Part shown: positions 7,828 through 17,605 of the stretch, in pieces
How the letters are laid out: every line of letters starts with the position of its first letter
Position numbering within the stretch: the first letter of the stretch is position 1
DNA from: DATJUF01 sp035524095
GTDB lineage: Bacteria; Desulfobacterota; Binatia; Binatales; Binataceae
NCBI GenBank assembly: GCA_035524095.1
Contig: DATKPK010000144.1
Coordinates: forward strand, 1-54,224
Length of the DNA: 54,224 nucleotides
Direction: 5' to 3'
Notes under the pieces: model-generated
Told to the model about the DNA's origin: nothing
The model's database searches: none
What the model saw: the letters and a program-made list of their open reading frames with translations, nothing else
Position numbers and translations under genes: made by a program

Positions 7828-8982
7828 ATGGTCAGGTCAGATGCGCGCAACAAGGAGGTAGCGCTTGCGAGAATCAAGCGCTTGGCGAGTTCCGGACTTC
7901 CGCTCGAGCCATTCGTGCGCACGCTCTTCGTGTTGATAAATGACGCTATCCCAAACAGCCCGAATCAGGCCTTCTATACAGGGAGCGATCGCAGCGACGC
8001 TTACATTTGCGATACTCCGGAAGTCAACCAGAAAGTTCCCCTGCACGAACGTTATTTTGTCGATGCGCCTCCGGCGGTTTCGGGAGCCAGGTTCCGCCTT
8101 GACGTCGCGACGATGCGGCAACTTTTCAAGACAAAAATCATTTGGGTGCATGAAGAGATAATGCAGCCGAATTCTCATAGATTTGAAGGCTTCAACGCCG
8201 TCACGAGGCCTGTTGGATTCCATCACTGTCTCATGATTTTGTTTCAAGAATCCGGAGACTTGGCTGGCTGCTATCCGATTTGGCGGGTCGCTGATCAAAA
8301 GCCCTTAAGCGCAGAAGACACTGCATTTATCAGCGCTTCGGCGCCGCATATCGCCTACGGTCTAAAGACGGCGCAATTGATGCGGCGGCCAGCTACGCGA
8401 AGCGCTGAGATTAGTTTTGCGCCACTGGCTGGATGGGAAGCGGGGTCGATATTGATTGATCAAGCGGGACAGCCGATTGCGATGGATGCACAGGCGCAGC
8501 TAATCTTCCAGCAAATCGCGTTACTCGACGGGATCACTGTTGACGCCCTTCGGCTGCCGCAACTGCGTAAAGCGTTTGACTATATCGCGAAGACACTGCG
8601 TGAGATTTTTCACGATCCCGACAGCGGTTTATCGGTGTCAGTTCCACCGGTCGCTCGCGTCTATCTGCATTGGACCGGGATCGTGCTCAAGTTGCGCGGC
8701 GTTTACATGATGGGCGCCGATGGTCGCGACTACACGACAGTCCTGGTTGAGCGAGGTGAAACGAAGGAGGCACGCTGGCGGCGTCTAGCTGCACGCTGGG
8801 GTCTGGGCGAACGTGAAGCCGAAGTGCTCAGGTTAATCGCCGAAAGCAGGACCGGGCCGGAAATCGCGATCCTGCTTGAAATCAGCCACGAAACAGTGCG
8901 CAAGCATACGAGTGCAATTCTTGCCAAACTTGGAGTCGAGAATCGGGCCGCAGCAGCGGCTGTCGCCCGCGACTTCACCTAA
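7828..8982 (+). CDS. LuxR-family transcriptional regulator
   Basis: A 384-residue regulator. The C-terminal ~65 residues are a LuxR-type helix-turn-helix (LGEREAEVLRLIAESRTG, then EISHETVRKHTSAILAKLGV), in the usual position for DNA binding. The N-terminal ~300 residues have no receiver-domain aspartate pattern and no clear autoinducer-binding motif; they may be a GAF/PAS-like sensor (inference). The start ATG at 7828 has only a weak ribosome site. It is divergent from the secreted-protein gene, and the palindromes between the two make autoregulation and control of that neighbour plausible. asnS follows 74 bp downstream, but it is unlikely to be a functional partner. Confidence 0.85.
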   Translation: MVRSDARNKEVALARIKRLASSGLPLEPFVRTLFVLINDAIPNSPNQAFYTGSDRSDAYICDTPEVNQKVPLHERYFVDAPPAVSGARFRLDVATMRQLFKTKIIWVHEEIMQPNSHRFEGFNAVTRPVGFHHCLMILFQESGDLAGCYPIWRVADQKPLSAEDTAFISASAPHIAYGLKTAQLMRRPATRSAEISFAPLAGWEAGSILIDQAGQPIAMDAQAQLIFQQIALLDGITVDALRLPQLRKAFDYIAKTLREIFHDPDSGLSVSVPPVARVYLHWTGIVLKLRGVYMMGADGRDYTTVLVERGETKEARWRRLAARWGLGEREAEVLRLIAESRTGPEIAILLEISHETVRKHTSAILAKLGVENRAAAAAVARDFT

Positions 8983-9056
8983 TCTGTCTCGCCCCTATTC
9001 AAGCCCAAACGCCCTCGATTCTCGATAAGCGCGAGGGAACGGCCTAAACTCAAGCC

Positions 9057-10355
9057 ATGGCATGGGTCTATATCGATGCTTTGGATGGCCATAGCGGCGA
9101 AGAAGTGACGCTGCGTGGATGGCTCTACAATCGGCGATCGAGCGGCAAGGTCCATTTCCTGCTCGTCCGCGATGGTACCGGCGTCTGCCAATGCGTTGCC
9201 TCAGTCAAAGACGTGGGTGCCGAAGCGTTCGCCGCAGCCGATCACCTCGGGCAGGAAACCGCTCTCGAAGTCACCGGCGTTGTGCACGAGGACAAACGCG
9301 CTCCCGGCGGCCGCGAGTTGATCATCAAGTCGATCAACGTGATCGGCCCGTCGAATGAATATCCAATCACACCGAAAGAACATGGGATCGCGTTCCTGCT
9401 CGACCAGCGCCATCTGTGGGTGCGGTCATCGCGCCAGCATGCGCTTTTGCGGATACGGAGCGAAATCGAGGCGGCCTGCCAGGATTTCTTCAACGACCGA
9501 GGGTTTATCCGCTTCGATTCGCCGATTCTGACCCCCACTTCATGCGAAGGCACTACCAACTTGTTCGAAATTGACTACTTTGGGGAGCGCAAAGCATACC
9601 TGACCCAGAGTGGCCAGCTTTATGGCGAAGCGGGCGCCTTGGCATTCGGCAAGATATACTGCTTTGGTCCTACCTTTCGCGCCGAGAAATCAAAAACGCG
9701 TCGCCATTTGACGGAATTCTGGATGATCGAGCCGGAGGTAGCTTATTTCACCCTCGACGAGGATATGCAGCTGGCAGAGCATTTCGTCGCGTATATCGTC
9801 ACGCGCGTACTGGAGCGGCGCAGCGAGGAGCTCAAGACCCTCGAGCGGGATATCTCGAAGCTTGAGCGGGCCACCGTCAAGCCGTTTGCCCGAATCAGCT
9901 ACGACGAAGCGATCGAGCGATTACAGGCCAAGGGTTTCGCCGTCAAATGGGGCGACGACCTGGGGGGCGACGAGGAGACTGCGCTATCAGCGGATTTCGA
10001 GGGTCCGGTGATGGTTCATCGCTATCCGGCCGAGGCCAAGCCCTTTTACATGAAGCATGATCCCGATCGGCCCGAACTGGCGCTGTGCGTCGATATGCTG
10101 GCGCCGGAGGGCTATGGCGAGATCATCGGCGGGGGGCAGCGCGAAGACGATTATGAGACTTTGCGCGGGCGCATCGTGGAAAACCAACTGCCCTTGGAGG
10201 CCTTCAACTGGTACCTCGATTTGCGGCGCTACGGATCGGTGCCGCACGCCGGCTTTGGGATGGGAATCGAGCGGGTGGTGTCATGGATTTGCGGGCTGCA
10301 TCACGTGCGGGAAGCCGTGCCGTTCCCGCGCATGATGGAGCGGTTGGAGCCATAA
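9057..10355 (+). CDS. asnS: Asparaginyl-tRNA synthetase
   Basis: A 432-residue class IIb aminoacyl-tRNA synthetase that charges tRNA-Asn. The N-terminal OB-fold anticodon-binding domain (VTLRGWLYNRRSSGKVHFLLVR) is followed by the catalytic core. That core carries a class II motif 2 (FRAEKSKTRRHLTEFWMIEPE is the corresponding stretch) and motif 3 (GFGMGIERVVSWI). The length, the SPILTPTSCEGTTNLF segment and the lack of an AspRS-type insertion argue for AsnRS over AspRS. Presence of AsnRS implies direct Asn-tRNA charging. A TTTTTT run follows about 10 nt after the stop, but without a strong stem before it. Confidence 0.93.
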   Translation: MAWVYIDALDGHSGEEVTLRGWLYNRRSSGKVHFLLVRDGTGVCQCVASVKDVGAEAFAAADHLGQETALEVTGVVHEDKRAPGGRELIIKSINVIGPSNEYPITPKEHGIAFLLDQRHLWVRSSRQHALLRIRSEIEAACQDFFNDRGFIRFDSPILTPTSCEGTTNLFEIDYFGERKAYLTQSGQLYGEAGALAFGKIYCFGPTFRAEKSKTRRHLTEFWMIEPEVAYFTLDEDMQLAEHFVAYIVTRVLERRSEELKTLERDISKLERATVKPFARISYDEAIERLQAKGFAVKWGDDLGGDEETALSADFEGPVMVHRYPAEAKPFYMKHDPDRPELALCVDMLAPEGYGEIIGGGQREDDYETLRGRIVENQLPLEAFNWYLDLRRYGSVPHAGFGMGIERVVSWICGLHHVREAVPFPRMMERLEP

Positions 10356-11118
10356 GCAGGGTTTTTTCCACAGGCCAAAAAATATTTTTTTCATTCTCGT
10401 TACATCGCGTATGTTACGACCAGCAATTTGCATTGCTTATTCTCGGATATTTTTGATGGCATCGGCCATGCCGATCTCTCAGCGATGAGTGGCTCGCTAA
10501 AGGCAAGCCAGGGTTGTATCAGGTATTAGCGAGAAAACAGCGCCCAGCGTTGAAGATTTGATGATTGGCGGGTTTTTGAGAAGCGCTTGAATCAACGTTG
10601 CGGCGGCTGTAGATGCCATAAGCTAATCTCATAATAGATGGTTTCTACTGACTTTTGGTTAACATTAGCTCCGCACGCTCGCATGTCTCAGTCAACGATG
10701 AGCCTGCGGATAACCCCGTTGCCCATCGTTGGCCTCCGCGCTAAACAATCTGATCAGTAAGCATTTTAACGGTTTGGACCTTTGGGGATTGCCGTGCGAT
10801 GCCAACGACTATAGCCAGAGCCTTTGCCTGGAATGCGGTAGTCGCACGCGAAGCCATCGAGCTTCTGCCAGAATCCGAGCGTTGAGGGCGGGTGGGGAAC
10901 GCTCCGCGAATTCTGACAGGCTGGTGCATCGAGCAAAGAGTCGCATATGTTGCGGAGATCACGTGGCGGCCTTGAGCCATCGAGTTTCGGCGCGATCGGT
11001 AGGCTTACGGCCCTGATAGCGCTCCAGATTCCCTTCCCTGCCCCCAAATCGCGCTCCAACGCGCGCCCGGTGCCTGTAGCGCGGGTCTGCTGCTGCCATA
11101 CCAATGGAGGTGGTTTAA
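10356..11118. other. Gene-poor intergenic region
   Basis: No gene that I can support. The first ~350 bp are A+T-rich compared with the surroundings, including an A6-T-A-T7 run near 10378-10394. From about 10740 to 11340 the reverse strand has overlapping short open frames with protein-like patches (for example EVDWQTAFLMETGSFNDGYG near 11290). They are in different frames and broken by stops, so a decayed gene is possible. I could not identify it. Confidence 0.4.
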
Positions 11119-11805
11119 TTGCGAACCGGACCATTGGGGCATAGAGGCGCTCACGTTTCGCGGGTCGTACAAGGAGCTCCGGTCGTGTGCCGGGCATCTT
11201 CGGCGCCAAAGACGGAACCACTTGGATGCGCGTCGTTCATAAGTTTCCCGAAACCACGCCCCGTACCCATCATTGAAGCTTCCTGTCTCCATCAGAAATG
11301 CCGTCTGCCAATCAACCTCAGAGAATTCCTCTCGCAACAATTCGGATCGAGTCTCAACTGCGATAGCGACACCATCCTCAGCTTGGCGGCCAATGCGGAT
11401 CAGCCAACCTTAAGCAAATTGGCGCGGGCGATTCGCCACTATTCAACCACGCGAGCTCATCAGAACTGGTCCGAATGCTCGGTAGCTCTACGCGAGTTCG
11501 TTCAAGAGGCGAGCGACGGCGGCGGTCGATCACGAGCTGGACTGTGCCTCAAATGCAGCTGTTTGGCGTTTGGCGATTCCCTTGCGGACCATCGCAGGCG
11601 CGAGTGCTTGGTCGTGGACCTCGGACCGGCTTGCGTGGCCCCGGCCAACGACGGTGAAGAAACAGAAGACGCTATCGCTGATCAGCTTCAGCGCCAGGTT
11701 GAAGAGTTTCGGACCCTGCGCTTGGCCTTTGGCCTGCCCCATTACGAACTAGATCTCTACGGCAGTGGAAACAAGGTCAATTTCACCTGGCATCCGCTGA
11801 GCTGA
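11119..11805 (+). CDS. Doubtful hypothetical ORF
   Basis: A 228-codon open frame with no recognised domain. The first ~60 codons read like shadow sequence. From about 11300 onward the composition becomes more protein-like (LREFLSQQFGSSLNCDSDT near the middle, and EETEDAIADQLQRQVEEFR near the end). If real, it probably starts at a non-ATG codon around 11290. It lies alone between asnS and cobU in a gene-poor region and could equally be a remnant. No membrane segment or signal peptide is seen. Confidence 0.25.
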   Translation: MRTGPLGHRGAHVSRVVQGAPVVCRASSAPKTEPLGCASFISFPKPRPVPIIEASCLHQKCRLPINLREFLSQQFGSSLNCDSDTILSLAANADQPTLSKLARAIRHYSTTRAHQNWSECSVALREFVQEASDGGGRSRAGLCLKCSCLAFGDSLADHRRRECLVVDLGPACVAPANDGEETEDAIADQLQRQVEEFRTLRLAFGLPHYELDLYGSGNKVNFTWHPLS

Positions 11806-11857
11806 GCAAGACCGACCCAAAGTCCTTCGCTCACTCAAAGACGAAGGACTAACCCGG

Positions 11858-12382
11858 CTACTTAAGACGCACCGGATAACCGGCGGTCATTAGAATCAAC
11901 TCATCGGCTGCACGTGCCAGCCGTTGATTCGTCCATCCAAGTAAATCGCGGAAACGGCGGGCAAGCTGGTTTTCCGGAACGATACCGGATCCGACCTCGC
12001 CGGTAACGACAATAGTCATAAATGGCGGCTCGATAAGTGACGCGGCCAGCCGGTCGGCTTCCGCGATGACGCCCTCATCGGAAAAATCGCGCCCGAGCAG
12101 ATTCGATACCCACAGGGTCAGGCAATCGACCACAACGATGTCGGCGCGTCCGCGGAGACTTGCAAGCGCCGTGCAGAGGTCGAGTGGAGCTTCAATCGTA
12201 ATAAAGCTACTGGGACGCGACGCCTGGTGATGAGCGATGCGCTCGCGCATCTCGCCGTCAAGCGCTTCGGCAGTCGCGATGAAATAGCGGTGGATCAGCG
12301 ACGGATCGGCTTGAGCGAGCGTCAAGGCGTGAGCGCTTTTGCCGCTGCGGGAACCACCGGTTATAAGGGTCACATGAGCCAT
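11858..12382 (-). CDS. cobU: Adenosylcobinamide kinase / adenosylcobinamide-phosphate guanylyltransferase
   Basis: CobU/CobP phosphorylates adenosylcobinamide and then transfers GMP to it in the late nucleotide-loop steps of cobalamin assembly. The 174-residue length is typical. The P-loop GGSRSGKS is at residues 9-16. VVVDCLTLWVSNLL is the Walker B-like region, and VVTGEVGSGIVPENQLARRF and GWTNQRLARAADELILMTAG are family signatures. No other cobalamin gene is visible in the window, so it stands apart from its pathway partners here. It lies 75 bp downstream of glnE on the same strand. Confidence 0.93.
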   Translation of the reverse strand: MAHVTLITGGSRSGKSAHALTLAQADPSLIHRYFIATAEALDGEMRERIAHHQASRPSSFITIEAPLDLCTALASLRGRADIVVVDCLTLWVSNLLGRDFSDEGVIAEADRLAASLIEPPFMTIVVTGEVGSGIVPENQLARRFRDLLGWTNQRLARAADELILMTAGYPVRLK

Positions 12383-12457
12383 CGGCCGTTAGCCTAAGGG
12401 ATTGATGAGCCACTATCGACGGGTTGCCGCACGCTGCCGTGAGAACGAAGCACCTGT

Positions 12458-15400
12458 TCACATCCGCTCGACGGCAGCCGCCGAGCGAGGTACCTGGCTC
12501 TGCTGTTCCCTGGTAAAGCAAGGCTCGAAAATAGCACGGATCCGGCTGCGACGATGCTCAAGTTCGGCGAGCAATTGAACTGCCGAATTAGGGCCGTCAA
12601 AGCCCATCCGGCGTGCAAGTGGCGTAAGCTTCTCGGCATCGGTCGGCAAGGCCCACGCGGCCTGATCAGTCTCAATGCGCAAACGATTTTCGAGCGTTTG
12701 CAGAAAGCGATAATCGACCTCAAGATGGCCAGCCTCAGTGGGCGACAACAGTCCCCGCCCCGCGAGTGCGCGGATCAAAGCGACGGTCCCACGCACGCGG
12801 AGTTCTGGGAACTCGTGACCATAGCGAAGGGCCATCATCTGGGCGAGAAACTCGACGTCGACCAGGCCGCCGGGACCCTGTTTGAGATTCAGGCGATCGA
12901 AGGTTTCAGCGCCGATCTCTTTTTCCATCCGCAGCCGCATCGCGGCTATAGCAGCAACCTCCGGAAGCTCTAGTCCGCGGCCAAAGACGAATTCGCGGCG
13001 CGCCCGTTCGACCTCACGGCCGAGACCGTCGTCGCCCGCAACGACGCGGGCGCGGACCAGCGCCTGACGTTCCCACACAGCAGAGCTGTGGTGATGGTAC
13101 TCGCGGAAGCCGTCCAGGGATGTAACCAGTGGGCCCGAGTTGCCGGAGGGACGCAGGCGCAGATCGAGCTTGTAAACATAGCCCTCGCGAGTGCGTGCTT
13201 CGAGAACCGATATCAGCTTCTGGACGATACGAGTGGCATGTTCGCGGCCGCCGCCAGCGATTTCACCGCTTAGATGATAGACAAAAATCAAGTCAATGTC
13301 GGAGTTGTAAGACATCTCGGCAGAGCCTAGACGGCCCATCGCAAGCGCGCAGAGCTTGAGCGCCCCTGGCATGCGATAACGCGTTGCGACTTCATCGCGA
13401 GCGAGCGTCAGCGCCTCGCGCAAGCAGGTTTCCGCGAGCAGGGTTAGCTCGGATTCGACCTCGGCCAGTTCCAGATGGCCGGCGAGGTCCGCGATTGCGA
13501 TACGCAGAAATTCCTGCTGACGAAAGGAACGTAAGGCATCGAGGCGGCTTTCAAAGTCGCTACTAGCTGTGAGCATGCCCGCTAACTCGTCACGTAGTTC
13601 GTCCGCTGGACGGCGCAACCGGGCCAGATCGGAGCGAACCAGCGTATCAAGCATCTCCGGATGACGCGTGAAGAGTGCCGACAAGTGACTGCTCGAGGCG
13701 AAAAGCTTTAGCAGGACTTTGCGCGTCGCCGGATGCTCCTCAAGCAGAGCGAGAAACGACGTTCGAGCGCCTACCGCGGCGATACAGGCGGCGAGGTTTA
13801 TTAGCGCGAGATCGGGATCGGGAAGGCAGCTTATCTCGTCGAGGAGTAACGGCCCAAGGCGATCGATCAATTCACGGCGGCGCTCGCTGGCCGGTACATG
13901 GGCAGGGCCATTAGCAAGCAACCTCAGGCTGTTGGCGCTGTCGGCCGGACGGGCAAAGCCCAGCGCCCTCAGCGTCTGGCCGGCCAGCGCGCGATCATTT
14001 GCGGCGAGCCACGCAGCCAGCGCTTCGGACGACGGGTCGGCCTGCATGCGCTCTTCACCACCGGCGAGCATCTCGCGGAACTGATTGGCGACGAATTCGC
14101 GATGGCCTGCGAGCTCCGCGCGCAGGCCCGCAACTGCGGAGGGGTCCTTGCCCCACCGCATCCGCGCGGTGAGCTGGGCAAACGCGCGCTCATCCGTAGG
14201 CAGTGAATGAGTCTGTAGACCGGCGACCACCTGCAGCTTGTGTTCGAGGTCCCGCAGCAAGAGATAAGCAGCTTGTAGCCGCTCCGCACGTGGACGGGCG
14301 AGATAGCCATAGGTCTGGAGGCGATCAAGGGCGGCAAGGGTCTGGGGAGTGCGGAGGCGCTGATCGCGGCCGCCATAGATAAGGGTGAGAGCCTGAACGA
14401 TGAATTCGAGTTCGCGGATTCCACCGCGGCCCAGCTTGATATTGCTTTCGACATGCGCAGGCGAGCGCAGCTCCGTCTCGATCTGATGCTTCATCGCGCG
14501 CAACTGCTCAAGCGTCTCAAAGTCGAAATAGCGCCGGAAGATGAAACGCTCGAGCTCGGCCAGCAGGCTTTTACCAAGCCCTATGGCGCCTGCGATCGGC
14601 CGCGCCCGTAATAACGCGGCGCGCTCCCAAGTGTCGCCGAGGTTTTCGTAGAACGTGAGCGCGCCTTCCATCGTAACGACCAGCGGTGAGCTGCGTCCGC
14701 CTGGACGGAGACGCACATCGACGCGGAAGCATTCGGCCGACAAAATTTCGGTCAGTGTCTCGCCGAAGCGCTGCGCCGCCGTATGACGCGCCGGATCGTG
14801 CGCGCCATCGAGCAAGTAGACCAAGTCGATGTCAGAGCTGAGATTTAGTTCACCAGCGCCAAGTTTACCCATCGCAAGCACGCAGAAATCGCGGGATGGG
14901 TCGATCGGTCCTTTGAGCACGGCTGAGGTAGCTTCGAGGGCGCCGCGGACGCATTCTTCGGCGAGCCGCGAAAGGACCGTCGTTGTATCCGCCACGGTGA
15001 AGACACCAAGCAGGTCGGCTATCGCTATCCGGAGAAAAATCGAGCGCTTGAACTCGCCCAGCGCATTTATCGCGATGGCCTTGTCGTCCGGGTTGGGCGG
15101 TCGCAAAAAAACGATCGCGTCAAGTAGCTGAAGAGCCGTTTGCGAGCGGGACTCGGCGAAGATTGCGGGCCATGCCGGTCCAGCGTTGACGAGCCCAGCA
15201 GCGACGATCTGTGAAGAGCCAAGGCAGAAAATCAAATCGGTCGCAAGCGCCGGATCAGCGACCATTGAGCGAAGTTGATTCGGAGTGCGGTCACCGAGTT
15301 GGAGAAGATGGGCGAGCGCGAGGTGTTCATCCGGTGCCCGCTCGCGAATCGTCTGCAAAAGAAGAGTGGCCTGTCCGCGATCGTCGAGCCATCGCTCAAA

Positions 15401-15460
15401 TTGTCCGGCGAGTAGGCGTTCGCTCGGCGCAAAATCCGTCGCGTCCATCGGCGTAAGCAT
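12458..15460 (-). CDS. glnE: Bifunctional glutamine synthetase adenylyltransferase/deadenylase
   Basis: GlnE attaches and removes AMP on glutamine synthetase in response to PII signalling. The 1000-residue length matches the full two-domain enzyme. The N-terminal nucleotidyltransferase (deadenylase) domain carries NLSSDIDLVYLLDG. The C-terminal adenylylase domain carries YNSDIDLIFVYHLSG, each with the DxD metal-binding pair. GSAEMSYNSD and RLRPSGNSGPLVTSL (C-terminal) and RLRPGGRSSPLVVT (N-terminal) are further paired signatures. Glutamine synthetase itself is not in the window. It is divergent from the GST gene. Confidence 0.97.
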   Translation of the reverse strand: MLTPMDATDFAPSERLLAGQFERWLDDRGQATLLLQTIRERAPDEHLALAHLLQLGDRTPNQLRSMVADPALATDLIFCLGSSQIVAAGLVNAGPAWPAIFAESRSQTALQLLDAIVFLRPPNPDDKAIAINALGEFKRSIFLRIAIADLLGVFTVADTTTVLSRLAEECVRGALEATSAVLKGPIDPSRDFCVLAMGKLGAGELNLSSDIDLVYLLDGAHDPARHTAAQRFGETLTEILSAECFRVDVRLRPGGRSSPLVVTMEGALTFYENLGDTWERAALLRARPIAGAIGLGKSLLAELERFIFRRYFDFETLEQLRAMKHQIETELRSPAHVESNIKLGRGGIRELEFIVQALTLIYGGRDQRLRTPQTLAALDRLQTYGYLARPRAERLQAAYLLLRDLEHKLQVVAGLQTHSLPTDERAFAQLTARMRWGKDPSAVAGLRAELAGHREFVANQFREMLAGGEERMQADPSSEALAAWLAANDRALAGQTLRALGFARPADSANSLRLLANGPAHVPASERRRELIDRLGPLLLDEISCLPDPDLALINLAACIAAVGARTSFLALLEEHPATRKVLLKLFASSSHLSALFTRHPEMLDTLVRSDLARLRRPADELRDELAGMLTASSDFESRLDALRSFRQQEFLRIAIADLAGHLELAEVESELTLLAETCLREALTLARDEVATRYRMPGALKLCALAMGRLGSAEMSYNSDIDLIFVYHLSGEIAGGGREHATRIVQKLISVLEARTREGYVYKLDLRLRPSGNSGPLVTSLDGFREYHHHSSAVWERQALVRARVVAGDDGLGREVERARREFVFGRGLELPEVAAIAAMRLRMEKEIGAETFDRLNLKQGPGGLVDVEFLAQMMALRYGHEFPELRVRGTVALIRALAGRGLLSPTEAGHLEVDYRFLQTLENRLRIETDQAAWALPTDAEKLTPLARRMGFDGPNSAVQLLAELEHRRSRIRAIFEPCFTREQQSQVPRSAAAVERM

Positions 15461-15556
15461 AGCAGACAGGTGGAATTACTGTGCCAGTTGATGATTGATC
15501 AAGGGTCCGCCATTGATGCTACGGTGGCCGCAGCAGGCAGCTTGAGGAGCTTTGCG

Positions 15557-16240
15557 ATGATCATTCTCTACACGACCGAACGCGACTATCCATGGGGGAC
15601 ATTGCGATCAACCCATGCGAGCAAGACCAAGGTAATTCTTGAGGAAAAAGGCTTGCCCTACCGGATTGAGAATCTGCCGCCGGGAAACCTGTGGAAGAAG
15701 CCCCCGGAAATGGTCGCGCGCCATCCGCTGGGCAAGGTGCCCTACATCGAGCATGACGGCCTGACGATCTACGATTCGACCGTAATCGGCGAGTATCTGG
15801 AGGAGCGCTACAGCTGGTCACGACTGATGCCGGACGACCCAGCCGAGCGGGCCCGCGTGCGAATGATCGAGCAATACGCCGACGAATCGATGCTGGTGGG
15901 CAGCCTTCCGCCTATCTGGATGCCGTACTGGAGTCCGCCGGAAAAACGCGATCTGGATCGAATGGAAAAGGGTCGGGAGGCGCTGCGCTCCCGCGACCTG
16001 CCATATATCGAGAAGCTACTCGCGGAAGCACCGGCGGGCGGCTATCTCTGTGGGAATTATACGCTTGCTGATGTGCCGATGATGGTCCTGGCGATGGTCC
16101 TTGAAGTGGATCAGCCGGACTTGAGTCAGTGGCCGAGCGTCAAGAACTACCTCGATTTTCTCCGTGCTCGGCCAAGCTACCGCGAGATCAGCCCGAAGAC
16201 CAAGGTGGCCGACGCAAGCAGCTCGCGGGCATCAGGATAA
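15557..16240 (+). CDS. Glutathione S-transferase family protein
   Basis: About 227 residues from the ATG at 15557, which has GAGGAG 7 nt upstream; the open frame extends upstream, but that part has no GST-like sequence. The N-terminal thioredoxin-like domain (SKTKVILEEKGLPYRIENLP and HPLGKVPYIEHDGLTIYDST) contains the cis-proline VPY and the glutathione-contacting DST. The C-terminal half is an all-helical GST domain (YTLADVPMMV). Substrate is unknown; roles in detoxification or stress are family-level knowledge only. Its last 9 bp overlap the end of the convergent lytic transglycosylase gene. Confidence 0.9.
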   Translation: MIILYTTERDYPWGTLRSTHASKTKVILEEKGLPYRIENLPPGNLWKKPPEMVARHPLGKVPYIEHDGLTIYDSTVIGEYLEERYSWSRLMPDDPAERARVRMIEQYADESMLVGSLPPIWMPYWSPPEKRDLDRMEKGREALRSRDLPYIEKLLAEAPAGGYLCGNYTLADVPMMVLAMVLEVDQPDLSQWPSVKNYLDFLRARPSYREISPKTKVADASSSRASG

Positions 16241-17605
16241 GGGCACTATAGCTGCGCTGCTCTCGTCAGCCTCGATATCGTGGCGATGGCCGTGGTGGCG
16301 AATCGCGTGGACCGATTGGGTATGTGCGTGACGATGACGCTGCTGATGATGTTGCGCCGCCGAACGCCGCGTCTCTACAACCATCTCCAAGTGTGGTCGC
16401 TGGACAGGCTCGGATGATGCCACCAGATGACGGCGCCGCCCGTAGTGTCGTCCGTGATGCGCGACGCGATGCAGCGAGCCATGACGGCGGAACACCCGGG
16501 GAGGAGCGAAATCGGTGCGCACCAATTCTGGGGGCGGCGTCGCCTCATATTTCAGGTTGGGAAAGTATTGGTCCTCGTATTGCCGAACCTGAAGGGCTGC
16601 GAGGAATTCCGCGTAGTAGTTGCGCGAAGCGAAACCGAAACGAGGTCCATCGAAGCTGCGGTAGATTCTGTCAAAATCATTGCCGTAGATCTGCGCAGCC
16701 TCCGCCATACCGCCGGTGCCGTAATTGTACGCGGTGATTGCCAGCGGCCAACTTCCGAGCGAGTCATAATTGTAACGAAGCAATTGGGCGGCAGCGCGCG
16801 TTTCGGCGATCGGATCGAAGCGATCATCGTGATAAGGCGTGATACGCATGTATTCTTTGCCTGTGTCACGCGTGAACTGCCAGATACCCACCGCTCCCGC
16901 GCTGGATTTGGCGGTGTTATAGAAGCCCGATTCAATCGTGGCCAGACTTACGAGTTTCGGCGGCAGGCCTTCGTCAATGAAGATACGCTCCATCGCGGCC
17001 CGGTAGTTGCGGCTGCGGAGCAAGCCCGCTTCGTACTGTTCGCGCAGGCCCTCCTGAACACGAAGGTTCGATGCTGCTAGCGTATAGGCCGAAGGCGACT
17101 CGCCTTTGAAGAGCGCCGCCACCCGCCGCTCGTCGGGATCGGTTGGCTGGAGACCGGCTGCGAGGCGGCCGAGAATATTCGTGTATTTCTCGCGCAGGTA
17201 TTCAGTCGTGGCTTGGACCTCGTCGCGGCTGGGCGCGCCGAAGCCCGGTAGATGCTGCACCTCGTAGATCTTCCAGAGGTTGTCTTTGTCGTGGATCACG
17301 AAGTCGCGCTCGCCGTATGCGGTAAACACGTCCACCCAAAATTTGATATTGGGCTCGAGCGCGGGCGGGCGCGGAAACTCTGCTGATCCGCCGGTTGAAG
17401 CGACGCTTTCGCCTGCGAAGCCAGGATTTGGAGCGCTTGGCTCATTCACCGGCTGCAACCGCTGCGCGTCTTCCGGAAAGCGCACTATCGTGTCGGCGCC
17501 AGCAAGCACGCGCGATGGTAGCGCAGTCACCGTCAAACCCAACGCCACCACGGCAAGCGAAGCGAATTTCAGGATTTTGCTAATCTCAACAGCTTTGCCA
17601 GGCAA
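16232..17605 (-). CDS. Lytic transglycosylase (GH23, MltD-like) with His-rich tail
   Basis: Cleaves peptidoglycan between MurNAc and GlcNAc. The N-terminus has a hydrophobic export segment (about residues 12-35). The SLT catalytic domain spans about 200-345: EGLPPKLVSLATIESGFYN with catalytic Glu225, then SSAGAVGIWQFTRDTGK and AITAYNYGTGG. MltD-type proteins often carry C-terminal LysM repeats; here the C-terminal ~85 residues are instead a basic, His-rich tail (RHGSLHRVAHHGRHYGRRRH and HQQRHRHAH). The start is a TTG, supported by GGGAGG 5 nt upstream; no better start exists nearby. Confidence 0.9.
   Translation of the reverse strand: MPGKAVEISKILKFASLAVVALGLTVTALPSRVLAGADTIVRFPEDAQRLQPVNEPSAPNPGFAGESVASTGGSAEFPRPPALEPNIKFWVDVFTAYGERDFVIHDKDNLWKIYEVQHLPGFGAPSRDEVQATTEYLREKYTNILGRLAAGLQPTDPDERRVAALFKGESPSAYTLAASNLRVQEGLREQYEAGLLRSRNYRAAMERIFIDEGLPPKLVSLATIESGFYNTAKSSAGAVGIWQFTRDTGKEYMRITPYHDDRFDPIAETRAAAQLLRYNYDSLGSWPLAITAYNYGTGGMAEAAQIYGNDFDRIYRSFDGPRFGFASRNYYAEFLAALQVRQYEDQYFPNLKYEATPPPELVRTDFAPPRVFRRHGSLHRVAHHGRHYGRRRHLVASSEPVQRPHLEMVVETRRSAAQHHQQRHRHAHTQSVHAIRHHGHRHDIEADESSAAIVPLS

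Noticed and set aside
10741..11340. Possible decayed transposase on the minus strand, suggested by a YDPRNVS word resembling the C-terminus of Mu-type transposases
   Set aside because: The similarity rests on a few residues, needs several frameshifts, and no terminal inverted repeats or target duplications are visible.
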